In this document: piece after piece, positions 34,578 through 43,153 of the stretch
How the letters are laid out: the number at the start of each line of letters is the position of its first letter
Numbering within the stretch: the stretch's first letter is position 1
Assembly: GCF_039536745.1 (NCBI RefSeq)
Contig: NZ_BAAAZE010000010.1
Location: 186,001 to 250,000, forward strand
Source of the DNA: Actimicrobium antarcticum
GTDB taxonomy: Bacteria; Pseudomonadota; Gammaproteobacteria; Burkholderiales; Burkholderiaceae_D
Length of the DNA stretch: 64,000 bases
Direction: 5' to 3'
The notes under the pieces: generated by a model
Told to the model about the DNA's origin: nothing
Databases searched by the model: none
The model's input: the letters and a program-made list of their open reading frames with translations, nothing else
Translations under genes and position numbers: made by a program

Positions 34578-35249
34578 TCAAAACGTCAGCGTACGCACAC
34601 CATCGGCAGTACCAAGCAAGGCAACATCCGCACCACGTTGCGCGAACAAGCCGACCGTCACGACACCAACGATGGCATTGATCGCCGCTTCGAGGGCGAG
34701 CGGATCGGTGATCTTCAGGCCGGCGACGTCGATGATGACGTTGCCGTTATCGGTCAGCAGCGCACGACCGTCCCTGACGCGCAAGCGCGGTGTGCCACCC
34801 AGCGCGGCAAGATGTTGTGCCACCACCGTGCGCGCCATCGGAATCACCTCGACCGGCAAGGCAAAGGCGCCCAGTACCTCCACCAGCTTCGAGCCATCCG
34901 CGATACACACGAATTTGGTCGCGACCGAGGCGACAATTTTTTCACGGGTGAGTGCCGCGCCACCACCCTTGATCATCGCGCCAGTGGCGTCGATTTCGTC
35001 GGCGCCGTCGATATAGACTGACAGCGACGTGACCTCGTTGAGGTCGAATACCTCAATGCCATGCGCAGCGAGGCGTTCGGCAGTGCCTTCGGAAGAGGCG
35101 ACAGCACCCTTGATCCGGTGTTTGATCAGCGCCAGTTCGTCGATGAAAAAATTCGCTGTCGAGCCAGTGCCGACACCAACGATGTCACCGTCAACGACAT
35201 GGGAAATGGCGGCACGGGCCACGGCTTGCTTGAGTTCGTCTTGGGTCAT
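34578..35249 (-). CDS. rpiA: Ribose-5-phosphate isomerase A
   Basis: It interconverts ribose 5-phosphate and ribulose 5-phosphate in the non-oxidative pentose phosphate pathway. The 223-residue product has the RpiA motifs VGVGTGSTANFFIDEL (phosphate loop, about 25-40), YIDGADEID with D81 and D84, and MIKGGGAAL with K94. The length is normal. It stands alone on the minus strand, convergent with the exported-protein gene. The Shine-Dalgarno before ATG 35249 is weak. Confidence 0.97.
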   Translation of the reverse strand: MTQDELKQAVARAAISHVVDGDIVGVGTGSTANFFIDELALIKHRIKGAVASSEGTAERLAAHGIEVFDLNEVTSLSVYIDGADEIDATGAMIKGGGAALTREKIVASVATKFVCIADGSKLVEVLGAFALPVEVIPMARTVVAQHLAALGGTPRLRVRDGRALLTDNGNVIIDVAGLKITDPLALEAAINAIVGVVTVGLFAQRGADVALLGTADGVRTLTF

Positions 35250-35308
35250 GATAGGTAGGCAGGTGATTGGGAACCGCGCATTTTAACCGGGTCAGCGGGC
35301 CAGTCCGG

Positions 35309-35341
35309 AATCAGGCGGTAATCAGGCGGTAATCAGGCGGC
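35309..35341. repeat. Three 11-bp tandem repeats
   Basis: Three direct copies of AATCAGGCGGT (the last ends in C) lie at 35309-35319, 35320-35330 and 35331-35341. They end 2 bp from the stop codon of the CNNM-type gene. They look like replication slippage; no function is evident. Confidence 0.8.
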
Positions 35342-35343
35342 AA

Positions 35344-36684
35344 TCAACCCGACAGCCCGAATTCATCGACATCAACCTGCTTCGGAGTTACCCGTACCAG
35401 CACAATGCGCGGCCCGGTCATTTTCTTGACCATGACATCGAACTGGTCGAATTCGACCCGTTGCCCCTCGGTCGGGATATCCCCCAGCTTGGCCATGACC
35501 AGTCCGCCGACCGAATCGATGTCATCGAGATCGAGTGCTTCGTTTTCGATATCGATGGCGAGTATGCGTTCCAGCGTGTAGATCGGCAGGCTGCCCTTGC
35601 CGACCAGCGTACCGTCATCCAGACGCGTCCAGTCCTGGTCGTTCTGGCGAAATTCATCGCGGATTTCGCCCACCAGCGCACCGAGCAGATTGTCCAGCGT
35701 CAGGAATCCGACGGGTTTCTGGCCGGGCTGGCCGACCACCGCAAAATGCGGCGCGCCCTTGCGAAAACGCCGAAACAGCTCCAGTGCCGACATGCGCGGC
35801 GAGACGGTTTGCACCGGCCTGAAAAACTGCTCCAGGTTATCGACCGTCTTGCCTTCCTGCTGCGCCAGGAACAGGTCTTTCAGATGGATCACGCCGAGCA
35901 CTTCGCGTTGATCGGCATCGAAATACGGATAGCGGCTGAACCGGCTGCGATAGACCACTTTCAGGTTCTCCGCCAGCGACTGGCCGGCATGCAGAACCGC
36001 CATTTCATGCGCAGGCCGCATCAGGTCACCGACATCGAGCTCGCTGAAATCGAGCGTCTGCGCCAGTACATTCCATTCATCACGGTTGAATTTTTCACCG
36101 GGCCGGCTGGTGCGCAGGATCAGTTTGAGTTCGTCGGCGGAATAGTGCGTGTCATTGCCATGCGTATTGCCCAGCCCGGCCAGTTTCAGCACGCCATTGG
36201 CGCTCTTGTTCAGCACCCAGATGATCGGATACATGCTCCAGTAAAAACCGTACAGCGGCACCGCACACCAAAGGCCGACCTGCTCGGGATTGCGGATCGC
36301 CATGGATTTTGGCGCCAGTTCACCGACCACGATATGCAGGAACGAAATCACCAGAAAGGCAAAACCGAACGAGACCAGATGAATGAAGCTCTCCGAGGTG
36401 ACGCCGATGGCGATAAAGAGCGGATGCAGCAAGCTGGCAAACGCCGGTTCGCCAACCCAGCCCAGACCCAGTGATGCCAGCGTGATACCGAGCTGGCAGG
36501 CAGACAAATACGAGTCGAGCTGCCGATGCACTTTTGCAAGGATGCGGCCGCGCAGCCCCTGGGTTTTGGCAATCGCCCGGATGCGCGTCTGGCGCAATTT
36601 GACCATCCCGAATTCGGCAGCCACAAAAAAACCATTCAGTGCCACCAGAAATAGCGCGAGAAGAATCAGCAGGATGTCGTTCAT
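35344..36684 (-). CDS. CNNM/HlyC-CorC-type membrane protein with CBS pair
   Basis: The 446-residue product has an N-terminal DUF21/CNNM membrane domain with about four helices (ILLILLALFLVALNGFFVAAEFGMVKLR; LGITLASLGLGWVGEPAF; HIVVGELAPKSMAI). A CBS pair at about 200-330 (RPAHEMAVLHAGQSL; GVIHLKDLF) and a C-terminal CorC_HlyC domain (LPIYTLERILAIDI...VGGLVMAKLGDIP) complete it. The family acts in Mg2+/Co2+ efflux or metal homeostasis, not in haemolysis. ATG 36684 gives the family start MNDILLIL; a longer frame to 36789 is unlikely. Confidence 0.92.
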   Translation of the reverse strand: MNDILLILLALFLVALNGFFVAAEFGMVKLRQTRIRAIAKTQGLRGRILAKVHRQLDSYLSACQLGITLASLGLGWVGEPAFASLLHPLFIAIGVTSESFIHLVSFGFAFLVISFLHIVVGELAPKSMAIRNPEQVGLWCAVPLYGFYWSMYPIIWVLNKSANGVLKLAGLGNTHGNDTHYSADELKLILRTSRPGEKFNRDEWNVLAQTLDFSELDVGDLMRPAHEMAVLHAGQSLAENLKVVYRSRFSRYPYFDADQREVLGVIHLKDLFLAQQEGKTVDNLEQFFRPVQTVSPRMSALELFRRFRKGAPHFAVVGQPGQKPVGFLTLDNLLGALVGEIRDEFRQNDQDWTRLDDGTLVGKGSLPIYTLERILAIDIENEALDLDDIDSVGGLVMAKLGDIPTEGQRVEFDQFDVMVKKMTGPRIVLVRVTPKQVDVDEFGLSG

Positions 36685-37035
36685 GAAGGTGAGGATAGTC
36701 GGGAAGCGTGCAGTGTAGACGCAAATGCCGCGAAGTTGACGCCCCAGCGCAAACCGGTCTCGCCGGAAAAAAGCGGGACAGCTGTGCACTTGCGGAGCTA
36801 GGCAGAAAAATAATGAATAAATGCAACATTACTTGTTGTAATTAAATGTTACTTTCGGTATGTTTCATTGACGTCGGTGCTCATGGGTGGGGTCTATTGA
36901 TGGAACGAGACCACATCCGTATGACGAATGGCATGACGGCGCATCGCGTTGCCGTGAAAGAAGCGACGGAAAACGAACCCAGCCGATGGGCACCAATTCA
37001 ACGATCGGGATGATTTACCTCACCGGAAAATACTA
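36685..37035. other. Intergenic interval, 351 bp, divergent promoters
   Basis: No gene is seen. An AT-rich stretch at 36805-36865 contains the dyad ATTAC-TTGTT-GTAAT (36828-36842). It is a good place for promoters of the divergent CNNM-type and chemoreceptor genes, but no sigma-28 or sigma-54 consensus was recognised. Confidence 0.4.
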
Positions 37036-38745
37036 ATGAACATGACATTAAAAGCCCGCCTGATCACCGTGATCGGCTTTCTTTCGTTGTTGTCTCTCGC
37101 CATCGGACTGACCGGCTTGTTCGGCATGCGCCAGGCAAATGAAGGATTGCGGACAGTGTATGAGGACCGCACCGTGGCATTGGCGCAGATCTCGACTATC
37201 GATCACCTGTTGCAACTGAATCGGACTGCCATTGAAGAAGCAATGCGCGATCCGGTGGCTGCAAACATTCAACTGAAGACCGAAACGATCAAGAAAAATG
37301 CCGCTGAGATCGACCAGACCTGGACTGCCTATATGGCGACCTACCTGACGCCTGAAGAAAAGGTATTGGCCGACAAGTTCACAGCGGACCGTTCGACGAT
37401 GCTCAAAGATGGACTGAGTGCGATGGTGACAGCCTTGAAAGACAACAAGATCGACGTCGCCACCAAACTGGAAGCCAATTACAAGGCACTTTATTTGCCT
37501 GTCACGACTGGTATCGAAGCATTGCAAGCGTTGCAGGTGCGTGAAGCAAAAAAAGAATACGACCAAGCGAAAGAGCGTTACGCGACGATACAGGCACTCG
37601 TTATCATCGCAATTATCGGCAGCGTACTGATTGCGGGATGCTGCGCGTTTTTCCTGATCCGCAGTGTCTATCGCCAACTCGGCGGCGAGCCCGATTACGC
37701 GCTGGAGATCGTCCGCACAATCGCCTCGGGCGACCTGACCGTACAGGTTGCCACCCGCAACGGCGATCGGCATAGTCTGCTATTTGCCATGCACGAGATG
37801 CAATTGAATCTGGCAACAACAGTCGGCGACATCCGCCAGTCGACCGATACGATCGCCACGGCGTCCGGCCAGATCGCCACCGGCAACCTCGACTTGTCGT
37901 CCCGCACCGAGCAACAGGCCAGTGCGCTGGAAGAAACCGCGTCGTCGATGGAAGAGCTGACCAGCACTGTCAAGCAGAACGCCGACAACGCACGCCAGGC
38001 CAATCAATTGGCCGTCAATGCCTCCGACGTTGCCGTCAAGGGTGGCGCCGTGGTGTCGCAGGTGGTGACCACCATGGGCGCAATCAACGAGTCTGCCCGG
38101 AAGATCGCCGACATTATCGGCGTCATCGATGGCATTGCCTTCCAGACCAACATTCTCGCGCTCAACGCAGCGGTCGAAGCGGCGCGTGCGGGTGAGCAGG
38201 GTCGCGGTTTTGCGGTGGTGGCGTCGGAAGTGCGCAGCCTGGCACAACGCAGCGCCAGTGCAGCAAAAGAAATCAAGGAGCTCATCAACGACTCGGTAGA
38301 AAAAGTCGATGCCGGCACGCGACTGGTCGATCAGGCCGGCGCGACCATGACCGAAGTCGTCGCCAGCGTGCGCCGTGTCACCGATATCATCGGCGAAATT
38401 ACAGCGGCCAGCCAGGAACAGACCGCCGGGATCGACCAGATCAACCAGGCCATCATGCAAATGGATGACGTCACGCAGCAAAATGCCGCACTGGTCGAAC
38501 AGGCGGCAGCAGCAGCAGCATCGCTGCAGGATCAGGCAGGAAATCTGGTCGGAGTGGTGAGTGTCTTCAAGACGGCAGGCAGAAACGACGCGCGTGTTCA
38601 GCCGCCTAAAGCCGTCGTTCGGCCCGATGTAGCTGCCCTGCCCCGTGCAACGCAGAAGCGGCCTGCCGTGGTGCCGGCCAGACAGGCAAAGGCGCTGTCG
38701 ACACCAGTTGCTGCAGCGACAGGAGGCGACTGGGAAGAGTTTTGA
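37036..38745 (+). CDS. Methyl-accepting chemotaxis protein
   Basis: The 569-residue inner-membrane chemoreceptor has TM1 (about 8-30) and a four-helix-bundle periplasmic domain (30-190). TM2 (about 190-212) and HAMP follow. The cytoplasmic coiled coil has methylation helices and the invariant hairpin tip (IIGVIDGIAFQTNILALNAAVEAARAGEQGRGFAVVA, given in family form). The C-terminal pentapeptide DWEEF resembles the NWETF tether for CheR/CheB, so it is probably a high-abundance-type receptor. GGAAAA precedes the ATG. No che genes are nearby. Confidence 0.95.
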   Translation: MNMTLKARLITVIGFLSLLSLAIGLTGLFGMRQANEGLRTVYEDRTVALAQISTIDHLLQLNRTAIEEAMRDPVAANIQLKTETIKKNAAEIDQTWTAYMATYLTPEEKVLADKFTADRSTMLKDGLSAMVTALKDNKIDVATKLEANYKALYLPVTTGIEALQALQVREAKKEYDQAKERYATIQALVIIAIIGSVLIAGCCAFFLIRSVYRQLGGEPDYALEIVRTIASGDLTVQVATRNGDRHSLLFAMHEMQLNLATTVGDIRQSTDTIATASGQIATGNLDLSSRTEQQASALEETASSMEELTSTVKQNADNARQANQLAVNASDVAVKGGAVVSQVVTTMGAINESARKIADIIGVIDGIAFQTNILALNAAVEAARAGEQGRGFAVVASEVRSLAQRSASAAKEIKELINDSVEKVDAGTRLVDQAGATMTEVVASVRRVTDIIGEITAASQEQTAGIDQINQAIMQMDDVTQQNAALVEQAAAAAASLQDQAGNLVGVVSVFKTAGRNDARVQPPKAVVRPDVAALPRATQKRPAVVPARQAKALSTPVAAATGGDWEEF

Positions 38746-38788
38746 GAAAGCGGTACCGAAGGCCCGCCCTGCGCGCTCTCCCTGAGCA

Positions 38789-39661
38789 TCAATGCGCCAT
38801 CAGCACCGGTACGGTCATCGACGACAGGATGGTGTTGGTGACACCGCCCAGCAAGACCTGCCGGAAGCGCGAATGGGCGTAGCCACCCATGACGATCAGA
38901 TCGGCGCCGATATCGGCTGCATGCGAGAGCAAGGCGTTGCCGATGTCGAGATCGGTCGTTCGTCCGATCGACGAGTTGCTGTCGTAGGTGGTCTGGACCG
39001 ACACCTCGACCTTGATGCCATGACGCGCCAGATAGAGTGCGATGTCGGCACCCGGCTGGTCACCGTGCACCCCGGCCTTTGCGGTCGGATTGAACACCAC
39101 CAGCTGGACTGACCCGGCTTGCCGCAGCAATGCAATCGAGGCCGTCACGGCACGTGTGGCCTGCATGCTGCCATCCCAACCGATCAGCACGCGGCGACCT
39201 ATGTGTTCGAAATGGCCGGCGTACGGAATGATCAGCACCGGACGGGCCGAGTGCATCACGACATATTCCGGAAACTGATCGGTGACTGACGGTGACGACT
39301 CACCCGGATCGGTTTGCCCGATGATCACCAGGTCACAATAACGGGCTTGCAGGCTGATGCCGGGGCCTGCTTCCTCGTCGGCCAAACGGGTTTCAAAAGA
39401 TCGCACGCCCATCTTGTCAACGATCGCCGTGAAGCCCTCCAGGGCAAAGTTGCCGCGTTGCTTGAGCATGTCCAGCATCGCACCCAGTTGCAGGTTGCCT
39501 TCGCCGATCGCCCCCGGCAAATAGAACAATCCCGAGACACCCGTGGTGGCCGTGCCTATCAGATGCGCGTCATCACGCAGCGCCATTTCGGCCGCAATCC
39601 GCACGCGTTCTGCGGTGCGGCTGGACGCGTCGACGTGAACCAGTATCGATGGGTAATTCAT
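38789..39661 (-). CDS. Universal stress protein, tandem UspA domains
   Basis: The 290-residue product has two Usp-like halves. The second carries the ATP-binding signature G-x2-G-x9-G-S/T near its end (MGGYAHSRFRQVLLGGVTNTILSSMTVPVLM). The first half is more divergent. The start MNYPSILVHVDAS at 39661 is supported by AAGGA 8 bp upstream. It is the most distal gene of a minus-strand stress cluster, 10 bp after the eRF1-like gene. Confidence 0.92.
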   Translation of the reverse strand: MNYPSILVHVDASSRTAERVRIAAEMALRDDAHLIGTATTGVSGLFYLPGAIGEGNLQLGAMLDMLKQRGNFALEGFTAIVDKMGVRSFETRLADEEAGPGISLQARYCDLVIIGQTDPGESSPSVTDQFPEYVVMHSARPVLIIPYAGHFEHIGRRVLIGWDGSMQATRAVTASIALLRQAGSVQLVVFNPTAKAGVHGDQPGADIALYLARHGIKVEVSVQTTYDSNSSIGRTTDLDIGNALLSHAADIGADLIVMGGYAHSRFRQVLLGGVTNTILSSMTVPVLMAH

Positions 39662-39671
39662 GGAGCATCCT

Positions 39672-40043
39672 TTACAGAAGTCGATCGGCACGGACAAAGT
39701 ATTTGCGCGCGTAGGCAAGTAACTGTCCGTCGGTTGGATGGTCGACGGTTTCCACGCTGACGACGTGGTCCGCCACTGCCGGCTGGTGCTTCGACAAATA
39801 TTTCATCAGCACGAGTTTTTCGACACCAGGGCCAACCACCAGGATCTCGCCTGCACCGGCCAGGGCGCTTGCCACTTGCTCCAGATACTGATGGGCGGCC
39901 GGGCCTTCCTTGTCCGACGCGACATGAACCGCGTTGTGCGTCGAATGCAGGTTGATCATCTCGCTTTCCGAGGCGTCAGGATTAAAGTGGATCAGATGGG
40001 CCTGCGCATGATCGATCCAGACTACGACGTGATTGAATGACAT
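39672..40043 (-). CDS. Small eRF1-like/host-attachment-type protein
   Basis: The 123-residue product starts MSFNHVVVWIDHAQAHLIHF and contains ILVVGPGVEKLVLMKYLSKHQP. That is the pattern of small bacterial proteins related to the archaeo-eukaryotic release-factor domain, often annotated as translational machinery or host-attachment proteins. AAGGAG lies 7 bp before ATG 40043. The role is unknown; a stress-related ribosome link is suggested by family and neighbours only. Confidence 0.75.
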   Translation of the reverse strand: MSFNHVVVWIDHAQAHLIHFNPDASESEMINLHSTHNAVHVASDKEGPAAHQYLEQVASALAGAGEILVVGPGVEKLVLMKYLSKHQPAVADHVVSVETVDHPTDGQLLAYARKYFVRADRLL

Positions 40044-40116
40044 GAAATGACTCCTTGCGTGATGTTGAACGGATGGCGAATCGCCTCTGGGGCTGGGGGC
40101 TGGATGGCCCGGAACG

Positions 40117-40512
40117 TCAGAGCGACACGTTATGTGGAAAGCCGAGTACTTTCTCGCTACTCTCCTGGCAAGCGATGCAGAACCTTGCTGCCGGCATGGC
40201 ACGCAGGCGTGCCTCCGGGATCGGCTCGCCGCAAGCAGTGCAGATGCCGAAAGTACCGGCGTCAACGCGCACGAGTGCTGCATCGATCTCGCCGAGCTCG
40301 GCCAGCTCAAGGCCAAGCTGGGCGATATCGGTGTCATTGAGGACATCGGCGGCAACGGAGCCCTCCCCGTCTTCCGACGGATTGGACAGCACCAGACTGG
40401 AAGCATCCTCGGAGCGGTGCAAGTGCGGTCCGGCGATCGCCAGTAACTCCTGGCGGCGTTGCTGCAATGATGCGGTGATATCGTGAATATGTGCGACGGT
40501 AAGCTTGGTCAT
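40117..40512 (-). CDS. TraR/DksA-family C4 zinc-finger protein
   Basis: The 131-residue product has an N-terminal helical region and a C-terminal zinc finger CTACGEPI...FCIAC (four Cys, about 91-116). DksA-like proteins bind the RNA polymerase secondary channel and tune stringent transcription. This short paralogue lacks the full coiled coil length of DksA, so its effect may differ. It lies in the stress cluster on the same strand as its neighbours. Confidence 0.88.
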   Translation of the reverse strand: MTKLTVAHIHDITASLQQRRQELLAIAGPHLHRSEDASSLVLSNPSEDGEGSVAADVLNDTDIAQLGLELAELGEIDAALVRVDAGTFGICTACGEPIPEARLRAMPAARFCIACQESSEKVLGFPHNVSL

Positions 40513-40541
40513 CAGGTACTCCGAAAAAATGGATGGATTGG

Positions 40542-40742
40542 TCAGGAGCGCTTCTTTGCAGGCGGCGCTTCCACTCTCGTTATATCGACGGAGATCGGGT
40601 CACTGGCCGGAAAACTCTCTTCCAATGCCTCGTCCAGCGCATCTTCGTCAGGTTGCTCGTGAGAGATTACGTCAGGCGATTCGCCTGGTTTTTTCTTGGC
40701 CGGCGACGCTGGATGCCCGGCTGGTGCAGGTTTGTTGTTCAT
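40542..40742 (-). CDS. Small acidic protein with EALEESFPASDP motif
   Basis: The 66-residue product has a Lys/Pro-rich start and the segment DEDALDEALEESFPASDPISV. This motif is found in many short proteobacterial proteins of unknown role, often near stress genes. It is probably intrinsically disordered. AAGGAG 9 bp upstream fixes the start at 40742. Confidence 0.75.
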   Translation of the reverse strand: MNNKPAPAGHPASPAKKKPGESPDVISHEQPDEDALDEALEESFPASDPISVDITRVEAPPAKKRS

Positions 40743-40790
40743 GAATGAGGCTCCTTGTCGTGGTGGGTGTTTGCATCGCACCGTGTGTGA

Positions 40791-41123
40791 CTACGTCGCT
40801 GGTTGTGCCGGATTCTGCAGCGCACGTAATGCGCCTAGTTCAACTTGCAACTCGTCGATTCGGCGCAGCAGCGTCAGCGCCAGCGCCATGCCGTTGCGGT
40901 CGAGTTCAAAATCGTCACGCAGGCGGCGCGCTTCGATAACCGTGACGATATGGCTCAATCGAAATGCCAGCGGTGTTACATCAGGATCGACCGGATTGAC
41001 GAGACCGATATCGATCAGTTCGCCAAGTTCGTCGGACGACAAACCGGATACCGCCGCCAAATGGGCCGCGGTACATGTGCCGTCGTCATCGAGCCAGACG
41101 GCATCGGAAATGGTCAGCTTCAT
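40791..41123 (-). CDS. cbpM: Chaperone-modulator protein CbpM
   Basis: The 110-residue product has a MerR-like small HTH/helical fold (LAAVSGLSSDELGELIDIGLVNPV). CbpM binds the J-domain of CbpA and inhibits its co-chaperone and DNA-binding activity. Its ATG overlaps the cbpA stop by 4 bp, matching the usual cbpA-cbpM operon. Confidence 0.9.
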   Translation of the reverse strand: MKLTISDAVWLDDDGTCTAAHLAAVSGLSSDELGELIDIGLVNPVDPDVTPLAFRLSHIVTVIEARRLRDDFELDRNGMALALTLLRRIDELQVELGALRALQNPAQPAT

Positions 41124-42073
41124 GACGCTCCCTTTTCAACGAGTTTGCGCGGATCGAAGTTCGATGCCGCAGCGAGTTGTTCGTACAGCGTTTTTTCTTC
41201 CGGGCTGACGGACTTGGGCACAACGATGCGCACGACGGCATACAGATTGCCCGCTGGTGAACTCCCCGCCGCCGGCAGACCACGACCGCCCAGTCGCAAG
41301 CGCTGACCCGACGTGGTCCCGGCCTTGATATTGAGTTCTACCTGGCCACCCAGGGTCGGTATCTTGACGGCCGTGCCGAGTACTGCTTCCCATGGTGCCA
41401 GCTGCAAATCGAGCACCAGGTCACGTCCGTTGATCCGGAACACCGGATGCGCAATAAGCGACAACACCACATACAGATCGCCATCCTTGCCACCGTGCCG
41501 TCCGGTTCCGCCTTTGCCAGCGAGGCGCATGCGCTGGCCGTCGGTCGCGCCTTTCGGAATCGTCACGCGGAAGGTGCGTGCGACCCGATGCGGCAAGCCG
41601 TGCTCGTCATACCTGGGCAGATCGACGGCGACATCGGTTTCACCGCCGCTGTAAATTTTTTCAAGGGTGACGGGTACGACTACGGAGTAATCCTCGCCGT
41701 CCTCGGGAAAGGCGCCACGAAAACGACCTCCGCCCTGGCCGCGCGCGCCCGAGCGAAAGGCTCCCATCAGGTCCGAGAGATCGACATCATCAAAGCGGTC
41801 TGCGCCAGCGCCGTACTGCTGTTGCCACTCGGGCGGCGGAGCGAAATTTTCGCCGGCCGGACGCTGTCCCAGTTGGTCGTAGGCAGCCCTTTTTTCAGTG
41901 TCCTTGAGCGTGGCATAGGCCTCCGCCACCACCTTGAATTTTTCTTCGCCGCCGGGATCTTTGGAGACGTCGGGATGGTACTTGTGCGCCAGCTTGCGAT
42001 AGGCCTTCTTGATATCGTCGAGGGAAGCGGTGCGCTCTACCCCCAGCGCCTGATAATAATCTTTGTACTTCAT
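41120..42073 (-). CDS. cbpA: DnaJ-like co-chaperone CbpA
   Basis: The 317-residue class B J-protein has an N-terminal J-domain (DYYQALGVERTASLDDIKKAYRKLAHKYHPD, with HPD at about 33-35). A Gly/Phe-rich linker (GARGQGGGRFRGAF) and two C-terminal client-binding beta domains follow; there is no zinc finger. It stimulates DnaK ATPase under stress and can bind DNA in stationary phase. It is first in an operon with cbpM. Confidence 0.95.
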   Translation of the reverse strand: MKYKDYYQALGVERTASLDDIKKAYRKLAHKYHPDVSKDPGGEEKFKVVAEAYATLKDTEKRAAYDQLGQRPAGENFAPPPEWQQQYGAGADRFDDVDLSDLMGAFRSGARGQGGGRFRGAFPEDGEDYSVVVPVTLEKIYSGGETDVAVDLPRYDEHGLPHRVARTFRVTIPKGATDGQRMRLAGKGGTGRHGGKDGDLYVVLSLIAHPVFRINGRDLVLDLQLAPWEAVLGTAVKIPTLGGQVELNIKAGTTSGQRLRLGGRGLPAAGSSPAGNLYAVVRIVVPKSVSPEEKTLYEQLAAASNFDPRKLVEKGAS

Positions 42074-42153
42074 CGAAATCTCATCCCAAAGGTTGGACTA
42101 TGCACCGACCGTGTGACGCGGCACTTGCGCCGCAGCATACGGTCGGTGGCTGC

Positions 42154-42306
42154 TTACAGTCTTCCTGTGAGCAGCATGATAATCAGGACAATCACTATAA
42201 GCCCGGTGATGCCGCTTGGACCATATCCCCAGCTACGGCTGTGCGGCCACGAAGGGAGTGCGCCGATGACGACCAGAATAAGAATGACGAGCAGGATGGT
42301 GCCCAT
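42154..42306 (-). CDS. DUF3309 small hydrophobic protein
   Basis: The 50-residue product has two hydrophobic stretches around the DUF3309 signature GALPSWPHSRSWGYGPSG. It is a membrane peptide of unknown role common in Burkholderiales and rhizobia. A longer in-frame upstream sequence does not match the family. It is 80 bp upstream of cbpA on the same strand, at the head of the stress cluster. Confidence 0.85.
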   Translation of the reverse strand: MGTILLVILILVVIGALPSWPHSRSWGYGPSGITGLIVIVLIIMLLTGRL

Positions 42307-42502
42307 GAGAACTCCAGAAAATGGAACGAGTGACAGATTTCTCTGATGAATTTGGTACCTCGTCAGAGTACGCATCTACACCCGAAAGTTCCGTGCGCTG
42401 GCACACCAAGTTGGTCAGTTTTGCAACTTTGGCTGTGCAGTCTCACTCAGGAGCCAGCGAAGGCAGTCACCGCATGGGGTCGGTGCAGGGAGGCAGTTCC
42501 CG

Positions 42503-43153
42503 TCAACCCACCCGCAATGCGCTCGCCTCGCTCGCCAGCGCCGTGATCCGCGCCCAATCCCCCGCCGCCAAGGCATCTTTCGGCGTCAGCCACGAGCCGC
42601 CGACACACGCCACGTTCCTGCAAGCCAGAAACTGCGGCGCGGTGTGCAGCGAGATGCCGCCGGTCGGACAAAACATGACATCGGCTAGCGGTCCGGCAAT
42701 CGCATTGAGCATGCCAACGCCGCCGGCCGGCACCGCCGGAAACAGCTTCAGTTGTCTGAACCCGGCCTCCCGCGCCGCCATCACTTCGGACGGCGTCATC
42801 ACGCCCGGCAGCAGCGGCAGACCGCTGGATCGGGCCGCCGCAATCAGCGCCGCAGTCAACCCGGGCGAGACACCAAACACGGCACCGGCGTCGCGCGCCG
42901 CCGCAAATTCTTCGGGCAGCGTCAACGTGCCAACGCCGAGGATGGCATCGGGCACCTGTTCCGCAATGGCACGGATGGCTGCCAGTCCGTGGACGGTGCG
43001 CAGCGTGACTTCGAGAACACGGATGCCACCGGCGACCAGCGCCCTGGCCAGCGGCACGGCCTGATCGAGGTCGTCAATCGCGATCACCGGGATGACCGGC
43101 GAGGCACGCATGATGTGGAGCAGATCGGGCATGGGTTGTGGCAGCAGATTCAT
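42503..43153 (-). CDS. eda: KDPG/KHG aldolase
   Basis: It cleaves 2-keto-3-deoxy-6-phosphogluconate to pyruvate and glyceraldehyde 3-phosphate, the second Entner-Doudoroff step. The 216-residue TIM barrel has E48 (VLEVTLRT), the T-x-L-P loop and the Schiff-base lysine K136 (FRQLKLFPA). The ATG overlaps the edd stop by 4 bp, so edd-eda is a coupled operon. Confidence 0.97.
   Translation of the reverse strand: MNLLPQPMPDLLHIMRASPVIPVIAIDDLDQAVPLARALVAGGIRVLEVTLRTVHGLAAIRAIAEQVPDAILGVGTLTLPEEFAAARDAGAVFGVSPGLTAALIAAARSSGLPLLPGVMTPSEVMAAREAGFRQLKLFPAVPAGGVGMLNAIAGPLADVMFCPTGGISLHTAPQFLACRNVACVGGSWLTPKDALAAGDWARITALASEASALRVG

Noticed and set aside
36790..37035. Flagellar sigma-28 promoter for the chemoreceptor
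   Set aside because: A TAAA-N15-GCCGATAA-like element was looked for and not found with acceptable match.
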